The translations under genes and the position numbers were made by a program. A stretch of 64,000 bases of DNA from Comamonadaceae bacterium UBA2121 (GTDB lineage Bacteria > Pseudomonadota > Gammaproteobacteria > Burkholderiales > Burkholderiaceae_C). Below, in pieces: positions 9,755 through 18,784 of this stretch. The stretch covers positions 186,001 to 250,000 of the forward strand of contig DCYB01000010.1 of NCBI GenBank assembly GCA_002331385.1, given 5' to 3'. Position 1 is the stretch's first letter; each line of letters starts with the position of its first letter. The notes under the pieces are model-generated. The model worked only from the letters and a program-made list of their open reading frames with translations, ran no database searches and was not told the origin of the DNA.

Positions 9755-10462
9755 ATGACAAAATTCCACCATCGCGCTCACCCTGAAAGTCATCGCACTG
9801 AACATATCGGATGGCTGCGCGCCGCTGTTCTGGGTGCCAATGACGGCATTATTTCCACGGCCAGCCTGGTCGCCGGCGTGGCTGCGGCCCATGCAAGCCA
9901 TGCCAGCATTATGACCACGGCCATCGCGGGGCTGGTAGCCGGTGCCATGTCCATGGCTGCAGGCGAATTCGTATCGGTCTATTCACAAGCTGATACGGAG
10001 AAGGCAGACCTGGCGCGGGAACGTGATGAACTGAAGAACAGTCCGGAAGCAGAGCACCGGGAACTGACAGCCATCTACGTCCGGCGTGGCCTGGATCATC
10101 GACTCGCGGATCAGGTCGCCACGCAATTGATGGCGCATGATGCGCTGGGCGCGCACGCGCGCGATGAATTGGGCATTTCTGAAACCTTGAGCGCTCGCCC
10201 GCTGCAAGCCGCCATAGCGTCCGCAGGAAGCTTCGCCGTGGGTGCGGCCATGCCGCTGGCCGTGGTTCTGTTGGCGCCAGAGCAGAGTCTGCTCTATTGG
10301 ATCGTTGCGACGGCGATTGTCTTCCTGGCCCTGCTCGGCGCTGCGGCCGCTGCCGTGGGTGGTACGCCGCTCTTCAAAAGTGCGCTGCGCGTCGCGTTCT
10401 GGGGCACATTGGCCATGGCGGTGACAGCGGGCGTGGGGGCCGTGTTCGGTACTGCCGTGTAG
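9755..10462 (+). CDS. VIT/CCC1-family iron/manganese transporter
   Basis: A 235-residue membrane transporter of the VIT1/CCC1 family, which moves Fe2+ or Mn2+ out of the cytosol. Visible landmarks are H-x-E-H-x-G at 14-19, ANDGIISTASLV near 28-39, and the cytoplasmic E-rich metal-binding stretch (AGEFVSVYSQADTEKADL, about 68-86). It has about five hydrophobic helices and is of normal family length. Together with b561 and the ferric-reductase-like gene it gives this segment an iron or transition-metal theme. Confidence 0.88.
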   Translation: MTKFHHRAHPESHRTEHIGWLRAAVLGANDGIISTASLVAGVAAAHASHASIMTTAIAGLVAGAMSMAAGEFVSVYSQADTEKADLARERDELKNSPEAEHRELTAIYVRRGLDHRLADQVATQLMAHDALGAHARDELGISETLSARPLQAAIASAGSFAVGAAMPLAVVLLAPEQSLLYWIVATAIVFLALLGAAAAAVGGTPLFKSALRVAFWGTLAMAVTAGVGAVFGTAV

Positions 10463-10485
10463 ATAACGGCACCGCTGCATCCATC

Positions 10486-11898
10486 TCAGAGCAGCGGCGA
10501 CCAGGGGCCAAGCCGGGCGGACAGGCGGCCGTTGGCCAGCGAGAACGCCAGCGGCAGGTCTATGGCATGTGCGAGCGCCAGCGCAAGCGCCAGCCCCAGT
10601 CCGGCATGATGCACCGTGCCGCCTTCGGAATCCTTTCGCCAGAAGCGAAGGCCGAATTGATCCAGATCGGATGCCTGCAAATTGGGAGCTGTGTTGACGA
10701 TGGTTAGCATCCAGCCGGAAGCCACGCGCTCCAGCCGACATTGAATGTCGTCGCCTTCGGGCGCGTATTCGATGGCATTGCGCAAGAGGTTGGAGACGAT
10801 GCGTTCGATCACGCCCTGATCGCTTTGCACCCATGCCGATTCAGGCAAAGTCACGCGGATGGGTGACTTGGGCGCCATTTGCTGGACGTTGAATCCCGCC
10901 AGTAACTCTTCCAGCAAAGCTGTTAGATCCAGAGGATCAAGCGCAAGTGTGTGTTGGCCGGATTCAAGCCGCGCCAACAACAGCAGAGTGTCCACACTGC
11001 GCTGCATGCGTGAACTGGCCTGGATCGTTGCATTTAGGGCGTGCTGGATTCGGGTCGGGTCGGCATCGATCAAAGCGCTTTCTGCGCTGATGCGGATTTC
11101 TGCCAGGGGCGTGCGCAACTCGTGGGCCACGTCGCGGGAGAAGCGGCGCTCGCGGGCAATGGCCGCATACAGGTGATGCAAGCCCTGATTGAAGGCTTCG
11201 GCAAACGGCCGCAGTTCGCGTGGAAAGTCCGCTCCGATCCGCGCAATCGGCCGATCCGAACGCAGGTCGGCCAGTTGCACGCCGACGCGCTCCAGCATGA
11301 CCACGATGCGCCGAACCATGAGCAGCGCCAGGCCTGTGGCCAGGAGCGTCGCCAGTGCGATACCGCCCAGGAGCGTGAAGTGGATGCGCCGCTCGGTTTG
11401 ATCCCAATCCCGACGTTCTGTTGCCACAACCAGCAATCGAGATTCCTCACCTCTTACCGGCACGCGCGTCGCCAGCGCGCGGCCCGCGTGGCCGTCCGGG
11501 AGTATCACGTCGTAGTAGCGTGGGGTGCCTTGCTCCACCGGTCCAAGCGCCAGCTCGGCCCCAGCACTGCTGGGCGAACGCAGCAAGGCCCGGTGGGTCT
11601 GCGGATCGAAGATCGTGAAGAACTCGGTATGCCCGCCAGGCTCGTATTCCGGCATGAGGCTTTCGAGCTTTCTCGCATCCAACTCCTGCAGCACGCGCCC
11701 CACCGCCGCTGATCGTTGCATCAGGGTGGTATCCATCCGTCGGTAGATTTCGTGGTCGATCCAGTGGTCGAGGACGGGAAACAGGATCGCGAAGGTTCCT
11801 CCAATGCAGATCACGAGGCTGGCAGCCAGCCGCCGCTGCAAGGACCAGGATCTGCCTTGACTCGTATCAGAGAGGGCTTCGGAATCGGGACGTACCAT
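10486..11898 (-). CDS. Two-component sensor histidine kinase
   Basis: A 470-residue inner-membrane kinase: TM1 at about 24-44, a periplasmic sensor of about 130 residues, TM2 at about 174-196, HAMP, then the phosphoacceptor FSRDVAHELRTPL (H259) and an HATPase domain with N-box RIVSNLLRNAIEYAP. The usual DxGxG box is replaced by a VNTAPNL-like sequence, as in some QseC/PmrB-like kinases; the GLGLALA box is intact. It starts three bases after the response regulator stop. The signal is unknown; iron, other metals or cationic peptides are plausible from the neighbours. Confidence 0.9.
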   Translation of the reverse strand: MVRPDSEALSDTSQGRSWSLQRRLAASLVICIGGTFAILFPVLDHWIDHEIYRRMDTTLMQRSAAVGRVLQELDARKLESLMPEYEPGGHTEFFTIFDPQTHRALLRSPSSAGAELALGPVEQGTPRYYDVILPDGHAGRALATRVPVRGEESRLLVVATERRDWDQTERRIHFTLLGGIALATLLATGLALLMVRRIVVMLERVGVQLADLRSDRPIARIGADFPRELRPFAEAFNQGLHHLYAAIARERRFSRDVAHELRTPLAEIRISAESALIDADPTRIQHALNATIQASSRMQRSVDTLLLLARLESGQHTLALDPLDLTALLEELLAGFNVQQMAPKSPIRVTLPESAWVQSDQGVIERIVSNLLRNAIEYAPEGDDIQCRLERVASGWMLTIVNTAPNLQASDLDQFGLRFWRKDSEGGTVHHAGLGLALALALAHAIDLPLAFSLANGRLSARLGPWSPLL

Positions 11899-11901
11899 CG
11901 T

Positions 11902-12567
11902 TCAGGGCAGTATGTAGCCGAAGCCACGTCGTGTCACGATCAGTTCATCCAGGCCGCACTGGGCGAGCTTGGTTCGCAAGGTGCTGACAATCACCTCCAC
12001 CACCTTGTCCGATGCATCGCTGCGGCTGTCGTACAAATGTTCAAAAATCTGCGGGCGCGACAGCGTGGCGCCGCGCCGACGCAGCAGCAAGTCGAGTAGT
12101 CCATATTCCTTCGGCGTGAGCCCAAGATCAATGCCCTTGAACCTCGCGGTGCGCGAGCGCGGATCGACTTCCAGATCGCCGTGGCGCAGAACTGGAACGT
12201 CCCGTTGCGGCGGACGCCGCACCAGCGCCCGCAGGCGAGCCAGCAGTTCGGCCAGCTCGAAGGGTTTTGTCAGGTAGTCATCGGCACCCGCATCCAAGGC
12301 CCGCACCCGGTCGTCGAGCAACTCGCGCGCGGAGAGCACCAACACCGGTGCGGCATGGGCCTCCCGGCTCAATGCGCGCAACACGCCAAAGCCGTCCAGC
12401 CGGGGCAGCATCAAGTCCAGAATAATGGCGTCGTACCGGTAGCTGGCAAGAAACTTCAGCGCGGACACGCCATCGGCTGCTGTATCGCAGGCATAGCCTT
12501 CCGACTGAAGGCTCTGGCTCAGGGCTTCGGCCAGCGTTTGCGAGTCTTCCACGATCAATACGCGCAT
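11902..12567 (-). CDS. OmpR/PhoB-family response regulator
   Basis: A 221-residue regulator with an N-terminal receiver (acidic pair E7/D8, phosphoacceptor D51 in ILDLMLPRLDG, conserved Lys in YLTKPF) and a C-terminal winged-helix DNA-binding domain ending RRGFGYILP. The start at 12567 (MRVLIVEDS) is the family start; an upstream in-frame extension lies in the reductase gene and is not real. QseB/PmrA-like in size and style. Direct repeats with 11-base period upstream of this operon and of the efflux operon are its likely targets. Confidence 0.92.
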   Translation of the reverse strand: MRVLIVEDSQTLAEALSQSLQSEGYACDTAADGVSALKFLASYRYDAIILDLMLPRLDGFGVLRALSREAHAAPVLVLSARELLDDRVRALDAGADDYLTKPFELAELLARLRALVRRPPQRDVPVLRHGDLEVDPRSRTARFKGIDLGLTPKEYGLLDLLLRRRGATLSRPQIFEHLYDSRSDASDKVVEVIVSTLRTKLAQCGLDELIVTRRGFGYILP

Positions 12568-12581
12568 ATGCTTTCTTCCAT

Positions 12582-13925
12582 TCAGCGCATCTCGAAAAGC
12601 TCCTGGTGGAACGCCTCCGGCTCCAGCCCCTGGGCCAGCAGGTCGGCGCGCAACGCGCGGCCGAAGGCCGTGGGGCCGCAGAACCAGACGCTGGCGTCTT
12701 TCCAACCCGGCACCATGGCACGCAGGCGCTCACCTGTCAGGCGACCGTCCTTTTTGTCGATGAACAGGTGTAGCGCAACGCCGGCCGCCTGGCTGTCGGC
12801 GCGCAGTTTCTCGATGGCCTTCGGATCAACGTCGCTCGTCGGATGAAACAAATCGATGGGACGTGCGTCCTGGCCCTCGTGCTGCGCCAGGAACTTCATG
12901 CGCGCGATGAACGGCGTGATGCCGATGCCAGCACCGATCCAGATCTGGCGGGCACGCCCGTCGTCGAAAGTGAAGCAGCCGTAAGGCCCCTCGACCGTTA
13001 CCCGGTCGCCGACCCGTAGGCGCTCAGGCAGCCGGCGGGTGTGGTCGCCCAGCGCCTTGGTGATGAAGGTAATGCGCCGGTCTTCCGGCACCCAGGCTGA
13101 GGCCAGCGTGTAGGGGTGCGGGCCTTCTTTCGGGTTGGACATAGCGAAGGCAAACTGCCCGGGCCGGTGGCCGGGCCAACCCGGATCCATCCGCAGGGTG
13201 GTTTCCAGCACATTCAGCGCCGGGTAGGCTTGCAGCGACTCGATAACGCCGCGCGCGGTGCGCTGCGCGCCGATCCGGCCCAGCAGCACCCACACCGCCG
13301 ATACCGTGCCGCTCGCCAGCAGCATAGCCAAAGCCCAGCCCACGGGCTGCGCCCAGTAGGTGAACTGCACCAGCACCAAGGTGTGGAAGGCCAGCACCAG
13401 GTAGATCGCTGCCATCCAGTGGTGCGTCTTGGCGAACAGCCGGTATGGAAAGCGCTTGAGCAACGCCAGTACCAGTAGCACCGCGACGGCGTAGAAGGCC
13501 CATTCGCCCAAGTCTTCGGCCAGCCCGCGCCAGCCGCGCAACGCCGATTCAATGGAGCCCATTGAATCAGCCTCTGCGCGGGGCTTGCGCGCCGGGCGCG
13601 TCAGCCAGCCCCAGCCCACGGCCCACTTGGTGCCCTGCGCCCACAGCCAGTGCACTGTTGCGGCGGCCAGAGCGGCTATGCCGAGCCACTTGTGCAGGCG
13701 GTACATCTTGTCCAGTCCGTTCAAGCGGGGCTCCAGCCACGCAGGGCGCGTGGCCAGCACCATCGCCACGGACATCGTGCCGATGGCCAGTACGCCGCTG
13801 TATTGAATCCATACCGTCCGCAGGGCGAAGTAGTTGGACTGTGCAGGCCACAGCGTATCGGCAAAAAACCATAGAGCGCTCAATGCCAGCGCAAAAACCC
13901 AGAACGTCCAAATTATTCTCTTCAT
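12582..13925 (-). CDS. Ferric-reductase-like transmembrane flavoprotein
   Basis: A 447-residue protein with an N-terminal haem-binding ferric-reductase-like membrane domain (about six helices; candidate haem histidines in LHKWLG, TVHWLW, KTHHWM and AFHTLV) and a C-terminal FAD/NAD(P)H oxidoreductase domain (RPGQFAFAM, GAGIGITPF, SVWFCGP). It would move electrons from NAD(P)H across the membrane to ferric iron or another acceptor. It is the first gene of the reductase, regulator, kinase unit, 14 bases ahead of the regulator. Its promoter region carries a PmrA-box-like repeat, suggesting autoregulation. Confidence 0.88.
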   Translation of the reverse strand: MKRIIWTFWVFALALSALWFFADTLWPAQSNYFALRTVWIQYSGVLAIGTMSVAMVLATRPAWLEPRLNGLDKMYRLHKWLGIAALAAATVHWLWAQGTKWAVGWGWLTRPARKPRAEADSMGSIESALRGWRGLAEDLGEWAFYAVAVLLVLALLKRFPYRLFAKTHHWMAAIYLVLAFHTLVLVQFTYWAQPVGWALAMLLASGTVSAVWVLLGRIGAQRTARGVIESLQAYPALNVLETTLRMDPGWPGHRPGQFAFAMSNPKEGPHPYTLASAWVPEDRRITFITKALGDHTRRLPERLRVGDRVTVEGPYGCFTFDDGRARQIWIGAGIGITPFIARMKFLAQHEGQDARPIDLFHPTSDVDPKAIEKLRADSQAAGVALHLFIDKKDGRLTGERLRAMVPGWKDASVWFCGPTAFGRALRADLLAQGLEPEAFHQELFEMR

Positions 13926-14061
13926 CGTGGATTTGCCCCAAATTCTGCGGAAGGCGCATGCGGTACTGGTCGGAAACCATCAATCCAGATAAGCGATAGC
14001 GTGCCTTTGAATGTGACCATGTATCCGCAATTACAGAAAATTTTAATTCTGACATCCCAAC

Positions 14062-14078
14062 CTTTGGAAACGCTTTGG
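14062..14078. promoter_or_regulatory. Putative response-regulator box
   Basis: CTTTGG-AAACG-CTTTGG, two identical hexamers with a five-base spacer, about 135 bases upstream of the reductase start. It is nearly the same as the repeat at 8998-9014. A further single CTTTGA stands at 14005-14010. The regulator assignment is inferred from layout and proximity. Confidence 0.45.
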
Positions 14079-14140
14079 ATTGATCAATCATCAATGAATA
14101 GGATCTAATTTTTTCCGCCGGCTTGTGGCATTACCTTGAC

Positions 14141-16126
14141 TCAAGAAATGGTTGGCCCCAGATGCCGCCCAATCTCCCATGACACCCCGCCGCCGCGCAC
14201 CGTCGCGGCCAGTTGCTTCCCCAGCCGCTGCTCGATCACCGGCTTCCACGGCACCAGCGAAAACCCCATGCCGTCGTCGAGCATCGCATAACGCCCACTG
14301 GCAAGCATGATGCTTCGCCGGTAGATGCCGGCCACGCGTTGCCCGTCGGCCACCGGGCGATGCTCTAGGCCGGTTTCGCCGGCAATGTCCTTCGCGGCCT
14401 GCGCTAGTTCCCGGTTGCGCAGCGTGCCCAGCAGGTTGCGCGCCAGGATCACACGCTGCCCGCGCCGCACGGCTAGCCCCTGTTCGGCCAGGAAGTCGGC
14501 GCGCTGCTGCATCGCCTGCTTGGCCTCGCCACCAAAGCCCAGGTCGCCCAAGCCCGAGCCGCCGTCGATCAACTGCTGGTCGAGCCAGGTGGCCCCGATC
14601 ACGCGCGCCTGCCGCTCGATGGGCAGGTGCGATTTCAGCTCCACGGCCACGCCGCCCAGCCGTTGCGCGTCGTAGCGGCGGCCTTGCTCTGGCAGGTCGC
14701 CCGGCACCTTCCATAGCCCTTCGGCCACGCGCTCCACGATGCCAGCCCGGCGCAGGGCTTCCAGCCTGCGCACATGGGTGGCCACGACCTCCTGCGGGTC
14801 ACGGCCCGGTGCGGCCTGCCCCTGCGCCACGGCCAGGTGATGATCGGTGCGGTACAGGCCATCGCTCGCCAGCGCGGCGATGTTCCTGTCGGCCGCGCGC
14901 ACGTCGGTCGATCCCTTCACCTCCACCACGGCCCCGGTCGGGTAGTTCGCCAGCTCGTCGCGGGCGTTCAGGGCGACGTAGTGGGCCTTGCCGTCCACGC
15001 CGTCGATGACCAGATAGCCCCGGTCGCGCAGTTCGTCGGCCAGCCCCTTCGCGGCCACGCGCCCGAGGATGGTTCTGCCATTGTCTCCAGGCTCGAATAC
15101 CGCCAGTTCGCGCGGCTTCCCACTCATTGCCCGCTGCATGGTGCGGATGATGTCGCCACGCTCGCCCAGGGCGCGCAGGGTCTTCTCCGCATCGGCATGG
15201 ACGGCCCAGGCGCCCGGCTGCGTCTCGTCGGCCAAGCCCAGGCGCTGCAAGCGTTGCAGGCGGCCAATCAGCAGCAGGCGCTGGCGTTGCAAGTTCGGCT
15301 CGTTGAAGCGTTCGATCTGCACGCGGCCATCCTCGCCGGCCTCGCGCTTCAAGGTGCGATCCAGGCTCGTCCACCGCTCTTGCCCCACCTCGCGCTGCAA
15401 GGTCTGCTGGATCTCCAGCTCGGTGCGCGGCCCCAGCCACTCGGTCGCCAGATCGGCGGCCCGGTGGCGGAAGCCGTCGGCGATGTAATCGCCCGCGATG
15501 ATGAGGTCTTTGCCGGTGTCATCGCGCCCGCGCACGATCAGGTGGGTATGGGGGTTGTCGGTGTTCCAATGGTTTACGGCCACCCAGTCGAGGCCCGTGC
15601 CCAGGTCGGCCTCCATGCGGCCCATGAGGTGCCGCGTGTAGGTGCGCAGGTCTTCCAGTTCCGCGCCATCTTCGGGCGAGAGGATGAAGCGGAAATGGTG
15701 CCTGTCGTCGGCGCAGCGTTCCTTGAAGGCGTCGAGGTCGGCGGTATCGGTCTGCGGCCCGTAGGCTTGGCCCGGCTCGCCGTCGCGGCCCACGCCATCG
15801 CGCTCGATGTAGCGCAGGTGCTTGGCGAGCGACTGCGGGCTGGCCCGCTGGTGATTCACCAGCAAGGTCTTGATGGTCACGCGCCGGGACATGGGCGTCA
15901 GCCTCGCCCCGGCGAATCGAGCTGCCGTGTGGCCGCGCCCCAGGCGCGAGCCGGGACGCTGGCCGGTGCCATGAGCCGACGCCGGACGGCGCACCGTGGA
16001 CTTGCCGCTGCTGGCCTTGCCCGCCTGCTTGAGCACCTTGGAGACGAAGCTCTGCCCCTGGCCCTTGCCCCGGTTCTTCGGGGCGCTGGGGCGCACGCGG
16101 AAATCGTCATCGCGGCGGTCGCTCAT
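14141..16126 (-). CDS. rlxS: Relaxase (VirD2-like, Tn4371-family RlxS type)
   Basis: A 661-residue conjugative relaxase that would nick the transfer origin and pilot the strand. The basic N-terminus is followed by the relaxase domain: candidate nicking tyrosine Y106 in HLRYIERDG and the histidine triad H186, H193, H195 in NHWNTDNPHTHL. The long C-terminus resembles the DUF3363 region of this family. The start at 16126 (MSDRRDDD) has GGGAG upstream; the frame stays open further but upstream codons look non-coding. No traG or trb genes follow; the next leftward gene is the ferric-reductase-like gene, so transfer would need helper functions. Confidence 0.88.
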   Translation of the reverse strand: MSDRRDDDFRVRPSAPKNRGKGQGQSFVSKVLKQAGKASSGKSTVRRPASAHGTGQRPGSRLGRGHTAARFAGARLTPMSRRVTIKTLLVNHQRASPQSLAKHLRYIERDGVGRDGEPGQAYGPQTDTADLDAFKERCADDRHHFRFILSPEDGAELEDLRTYTRHLMGRMEADLGTGLDWVAVNHWNTDNPHTHLIVRGRDDTGKDLIIAGDYIADGFRHRAADLATEWLGPRTELEIQQTLQREVGQERWTSLDRTLKREAGEDGRVQIERFNEPNLQRQRLLLIGRLQRLQRLGLADETQPGAWAVHADAEKTLRALGERGDIIRTMQRAMSGKPRELAVFEPGDNGRTILGRVAAKGLADELRDRGYLVIDGVDGKAHYVALNARDELANYPTGAVVEVKGSTDVRAADRNIAALASDGLYRTDHHLAVAQGQAAPGRDPQEVVATHVRRLEALRRAGIVERVAEGLWKVPGDLPEQGRRYDAQRLGGVAVELKSHLPIERQARVIGATWLDQQLIDGGSGLGDLGFGGEAKQAMQQRADFLAEQGLAVRRGQRVILARNLLGTLRNRELAQAAKDIAGETGLEHRPVADGQRVAGIYRRSIMLASGRYAMLDDGMGFSLVPWKPVIEQRLGKQLAATVRGGGVSWEIGRHLGPTIS

Positions 16127-16563
16127 GGCTGTGCTCCCTGAAAGCTGGGGCGTGTCCTGTCGTGCGAAAGCACGCGGACATGCCTGCATTGGCGCGGGCC
16201 TCTCGCCCCACGCGGCACGGCGGCAAAGCCGCTCCGTGCCGCGCCACCCCCACGTGCAGACTGGTTTTCGACGCGGGCCAGTGCCGCGTCCTTTTGTCTT
16301 GCCTTCCGCCTTTGCCCCTCGCTGGCGCTGCGGGCAGCGGCGGCCCGGTGGCGCTGCGCTGCTAGCGGGCAGCGCGCCGGCGAACGCGCCGATGGCCGCA
16401 GGCCGGGCGCGTTCAAGGCAAGACGCCTGCACGGTGGATGGCTGCGCCGAAGGCAGCGCGAAGTGCAGCGCGGATGCGCTCGCTCTGCACGCGCGACGAC
16501 ACACGGAACGCCACCGGATCGACACGCCTGATAGCACGATGATGCGCAGCGAATCGGCGGCGA
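16127..16563. other. Non-coding region between relaxase and traF, candidate oriT
   Basis: These 437 bases show no convincing gene. They hold a strong hairpin with 10-base arms (16211-16220 with 16234-16243), a smaller hairpin CGTGC-GAAA-GCACG at 16161-16174, other GC-rich short dyads, and at 16527-16539 the 13-base core CCTGATAGCACGA shared with the iterons near repA. Position next to the relaxase makes it the best place for the transfer origin; the nick site is not identified. Confidence 0.4.
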
Positions 16564-17151
16564 TCATGGACGTGTCTCCAACCACACCGGATGCGCGACT
16601 CCGATCACGGCGGATGCGCTGACCGGCCCGAAATACCGGCTGTCGAACGACGCCGGACTGGTGACACTGAGCAGGAACAGTTCGCCGGGGCGAAGCTGCC
16701 GGCACTGCGCCCAGGACGGCAGCGGACGGCCCAGCCGGTCGGCGGGCAGCAAGGCGGCCGAAGGCACGCCGTCGATGCTCAGAACGCCACCGGCCACGCA
16801 CACCGTCTGCGGCGCGATAGCTCCCACGCGCTTGAGCAACAGAATGCGGGCCGGCAGATAGCCACGACGCGCAGCCAGCGTGGTGGCATCGGGTGGCAGT
16901 CTGGTCAGGACGATGCTGCCCACCGGCAAGGCCGGGGGCAGCGAGTCGGCGCGATGGTCGAGCAGATCGACGCGATACCAGCCGACCGCCACGCTGTCGG
17001 ACGGGTTGTAGGTCAGGCGCGGCAGCGGATGCACGAAGGACGCCCAGGCCAGCGCAGCGAGGCCGCAGGCGGACAAGCCCGCCAAGGCGATGCGAGCGCG
17101 CAAGCGCGAACGAGGACGCGGCACCGTGCCGCCAGCAGAAACCGTGGTCAT
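16564..17151 (-). CDS. traF: TraF-like S26 signal peptidase of the mobile element
   Basis: A 195-residue S26-family peptidase. A single N-terminal membrane segment (about 19-41) is followed by NPSDSVAVGWY, where S53 is the likely nucleophile, and by LLLKRVG with the general-base lysine K107. Such TraF proteins process and cyclise pilin in conjugative systems. The start at 17151 overlaps the DUF2840 stop. With no pilus genes in the window it may have lost its substrate. Confidence 0.85.
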   Translation of the reverse strand: MTTVSAGGTVPRPRSRLRARIALAGLSACGLAALAWASFVHPLPRLTYNPSDSVAVGWYRVDLLDHRADSLPPALPVGSIVLTRLPPDATTLAARRGYLPARILLLKRVGAIAPQTVCVAGGVLSIDGVPSAALLPADRLGRPLPSWAQCRQLRPGELFLLSVTSPASFDSRYFGPVSASAVIGVAHPVWLETRP

Positions 17152-17705
17152 GGCAGCGCCCTCCCGGCCAGCCAGGCGGCGTGCCGCTCGGCGCTGTAGT
17201 CGGGCAGCGGCAGGCGCGCAGCGAGCCGATTGCCCAGCGTGCGCCAGTACGCGGGCGAGGCGTCGGCGGGCGCGATGCCCAGCGCCTCGATGGCGTCGAT
17301 GCGGGCCAGCACGGCACGAACCGAGTTCTCGCCCTCGGCGTGCAGCAGTAGGCGTGCGCCGGGCTGCACGCCGGGGATGCGCTGCGCGCCATCCAGCGGC
17401 GTGCAAGCCTGCATCACCATGAGCTGCCAGCGGATCGTGCCGTAAGCATTGGCCTGCCAGCGGATGCGGCAGAGCATCGCGCCAGGCAAGAACAATGCGC
17501 AGCGCCGCCATTGGTCGAGGCGAAGGATGCGCGCCGGCTCGCCGAAGCGCAGATAGAGGTCGAAACGCTGGTCGATGTAGGCCAGCGCAACCCGCGTCAG
17601 CGGTATGCGGGCCGCCTGGCCAGCGAGCGCGGCGGATGCCGGTCGAGGCGCAGCCGTGGCCGCGCCAGTGGCAGGCGCGCAGACAGGCGAAGCGAATGCC
17701 GTCAT
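17148..17705 (-). CDS. DUF2840 domain protein
   Basis: A 185-residue cytoplasmic protein of the DUF2840 family, which is almost always coded between parA and traF in Tn4371-like integrative elements. An Ala/Pro-rich N-terminus precedes the conserved core (IPLTRVALAYIDQRFDLYLRFG and the ILRLDQWRRCALFLPG region). Its ATG at 17705 overlaps the stop of the ribbon-helix-helix gene and its stop overlaps traF, so the cluster is coupled. Function unknown. Confidence 0.82.
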   Translation of the reverse strand: MTAFASPVCAPATGAATAAPRPASAALAGQAARIPLTRVALAYIDQRFDLYLRFGEPARILRLDQWRRCALFLPGAMLCRIRWQANAYGTIRWQLMVMQACTPLDGAQRIPGVQPGARLLLHAEGENSVRAVLARIDAIEALGIAPADASPAYWRTLGNRLAARLPLPDYSAERHAAWLAGRALP

Positions 17706-17986
17706 GGTGTGTTCTCCCTGCGGTGTTCTGGAAACTCCCGCTCCAGCAGGCCGCGCAGCAGGTCGGCCACGGTCACGCCCTGCGTGAAGGCCGACACCTT
17801 GATGCGCGAGCGCATGGCGGGCGTGATGTCGAGGGTCAGGCGGGCGGTGTAGAGATCGCCCTTGTTCAGCGCATCGGCGTCGCCTTGGCGAATCCACGCC
17901 TCGGCGTGAGGATTCGCGGGCGGACGCGCGCCGATACCGACGCGCTTGGCAGTGCGTTTGCCGTTGGACGGTGGTTTCGTGGTCAT
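17702..17986 (-). CDS. Small partition protein, probable ribbon-helix-helix DNA binder
   Basis: A 94-residue basic protein directly after parA with an ATGA overlap. The N-terminus is Lys/Arg/Pro-rich and flexible; the C-terminal half (YTARLTLDITPAMRSRIKVSA then TVADLLRGLLEREF) looks like the beta-strand and two helices of a ribbon-helix-helix fold. By analogy with ParG and small ParB-type proteins it would bind the centromere and stimulate the ParA ATPase. The fold call is by eye. Confidence 0.7.
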   Translation of the reverse strand: MTTKPPSNGKRTAKRVGIGARPPANPHAEAWIRQGDADALNKGDLYTARLTLDITPAMRSRIKVSAFTQGVTVADLLRGLLEREFPEHRRENTP

Positions 17987-18621
17987 GACGGCCACCGCAG
18001 CAGTTCATCGACCAGCGCCGTGATTTCGCGGGCGGCGGCGCTGTCCGGTGCCGTCTCGCGTGCCAGCCGACCAGCGGTCACGCTGTCGGCGAAAACGATG
18101 CGTTGATGCACTTCCGAGCGCAGCGCAGGAAGCGGCTGTTCGGCCAGCGCCTGGCGCGCTTCGCGTCCGATGACCGTGGTACTGACGCGCCGGTTGATGA
18201 CGAAGGCCGCGCGCAGCGCAGGCCGGAAGACTTGCGCCTCGCGGATCAGCGCCACCATTTCCGCCGATGCCCACAAGTCATAGGGGCTGGGCTGCACGGG
18301 TATCAGCGCGCGCTCGGCCGCCAGCAGCGCGGAGCGCGCCAAGGCGGCGATGCGTGGTGGGCCGTCGATGACGACGTGATCGGCCCGCCTGGCGAGTTCT
18401 GGCGCTTCCTGATGCAGCGTTTCACGGGCGAGGCCCACGGCACTGAACAGCCGTGGCAAGCCTTGCTGGCTGCGGCGCTGTGTCCAGTCCAGTGACGAAC
18501 CTTGCGGGTCAGCGTCCAGCAGCACGACGTGCTGGCCACGCATCGCCAGCTCGCCAGCGATGTGGGTGGCGAGCGTGGTCTTGCCCACGCCGCCTTTCTG
18601 GTTGAGCAGCGCGACGATCAT
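17983..18621 (-). CDS. parA: ParA-family partition ATPase
   Basis: A 212-residue deviant Walker ATPase: KGGVGKTT at 9-16 with the signature lysine, LLDADPQGSS at about 38-47, and VVIDGPP at the switch. It would segregate the excised circular form. The start at 18621 (MIVALLNQKGG) has GGAGGG upstream. It heads the parA, small partition protein, DUF2840, traF cluster. A set of three iteron-like repeats lies in its upstream region. Confidence 0.92.
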   Translation of the reverse strand: MIVALLNQKGGVGKTTLATHIAGELAMRGQHVVLLDADPQGSSLDWTQRRSQQGLPRLFSAVGLARETLHQEAPELARRADHVVIDGPPRIAALARSALLAAERALIPVQPSPYDLWASAEMVALIREAQVFRPALRAAFVINRRVSTTVIGREARQALAEQPLPALRSEVHQRIVFADSVTAGRLARETAPDSAAAREITALVDELLRWPS

Positions 18622-18784
18622 GGCCTGGCCCTCCATGCTGGAAAACCGGGCTTTGTCTGCTGCGTTTGTGGCCGCGTGGCGGTTGTCCACCGCGACGGCG
18701 TTGCTCTACTACAAGTTAGAGAATTTAAGTTAGGTAAGTTAAGGGAGGCCGAAACCCGCGCCGTTATTGGCTTTGCGGCCGATC

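Noticed and set aside
13926..14140. Left attachment site (tRNA-Leu 3' fragment) of the element
   Set aside because: I looked for the tRNA 3' end and T-loop words here and found no match; the left end remains unknown.
16127..17392. Upstream extension of the relaxase frame to about 1083 residues
   Set aside because: The extension runs through traF and the repeat-rich gap in another frame; MSDRRDDD at 16126 has a ribosome site and the family start.
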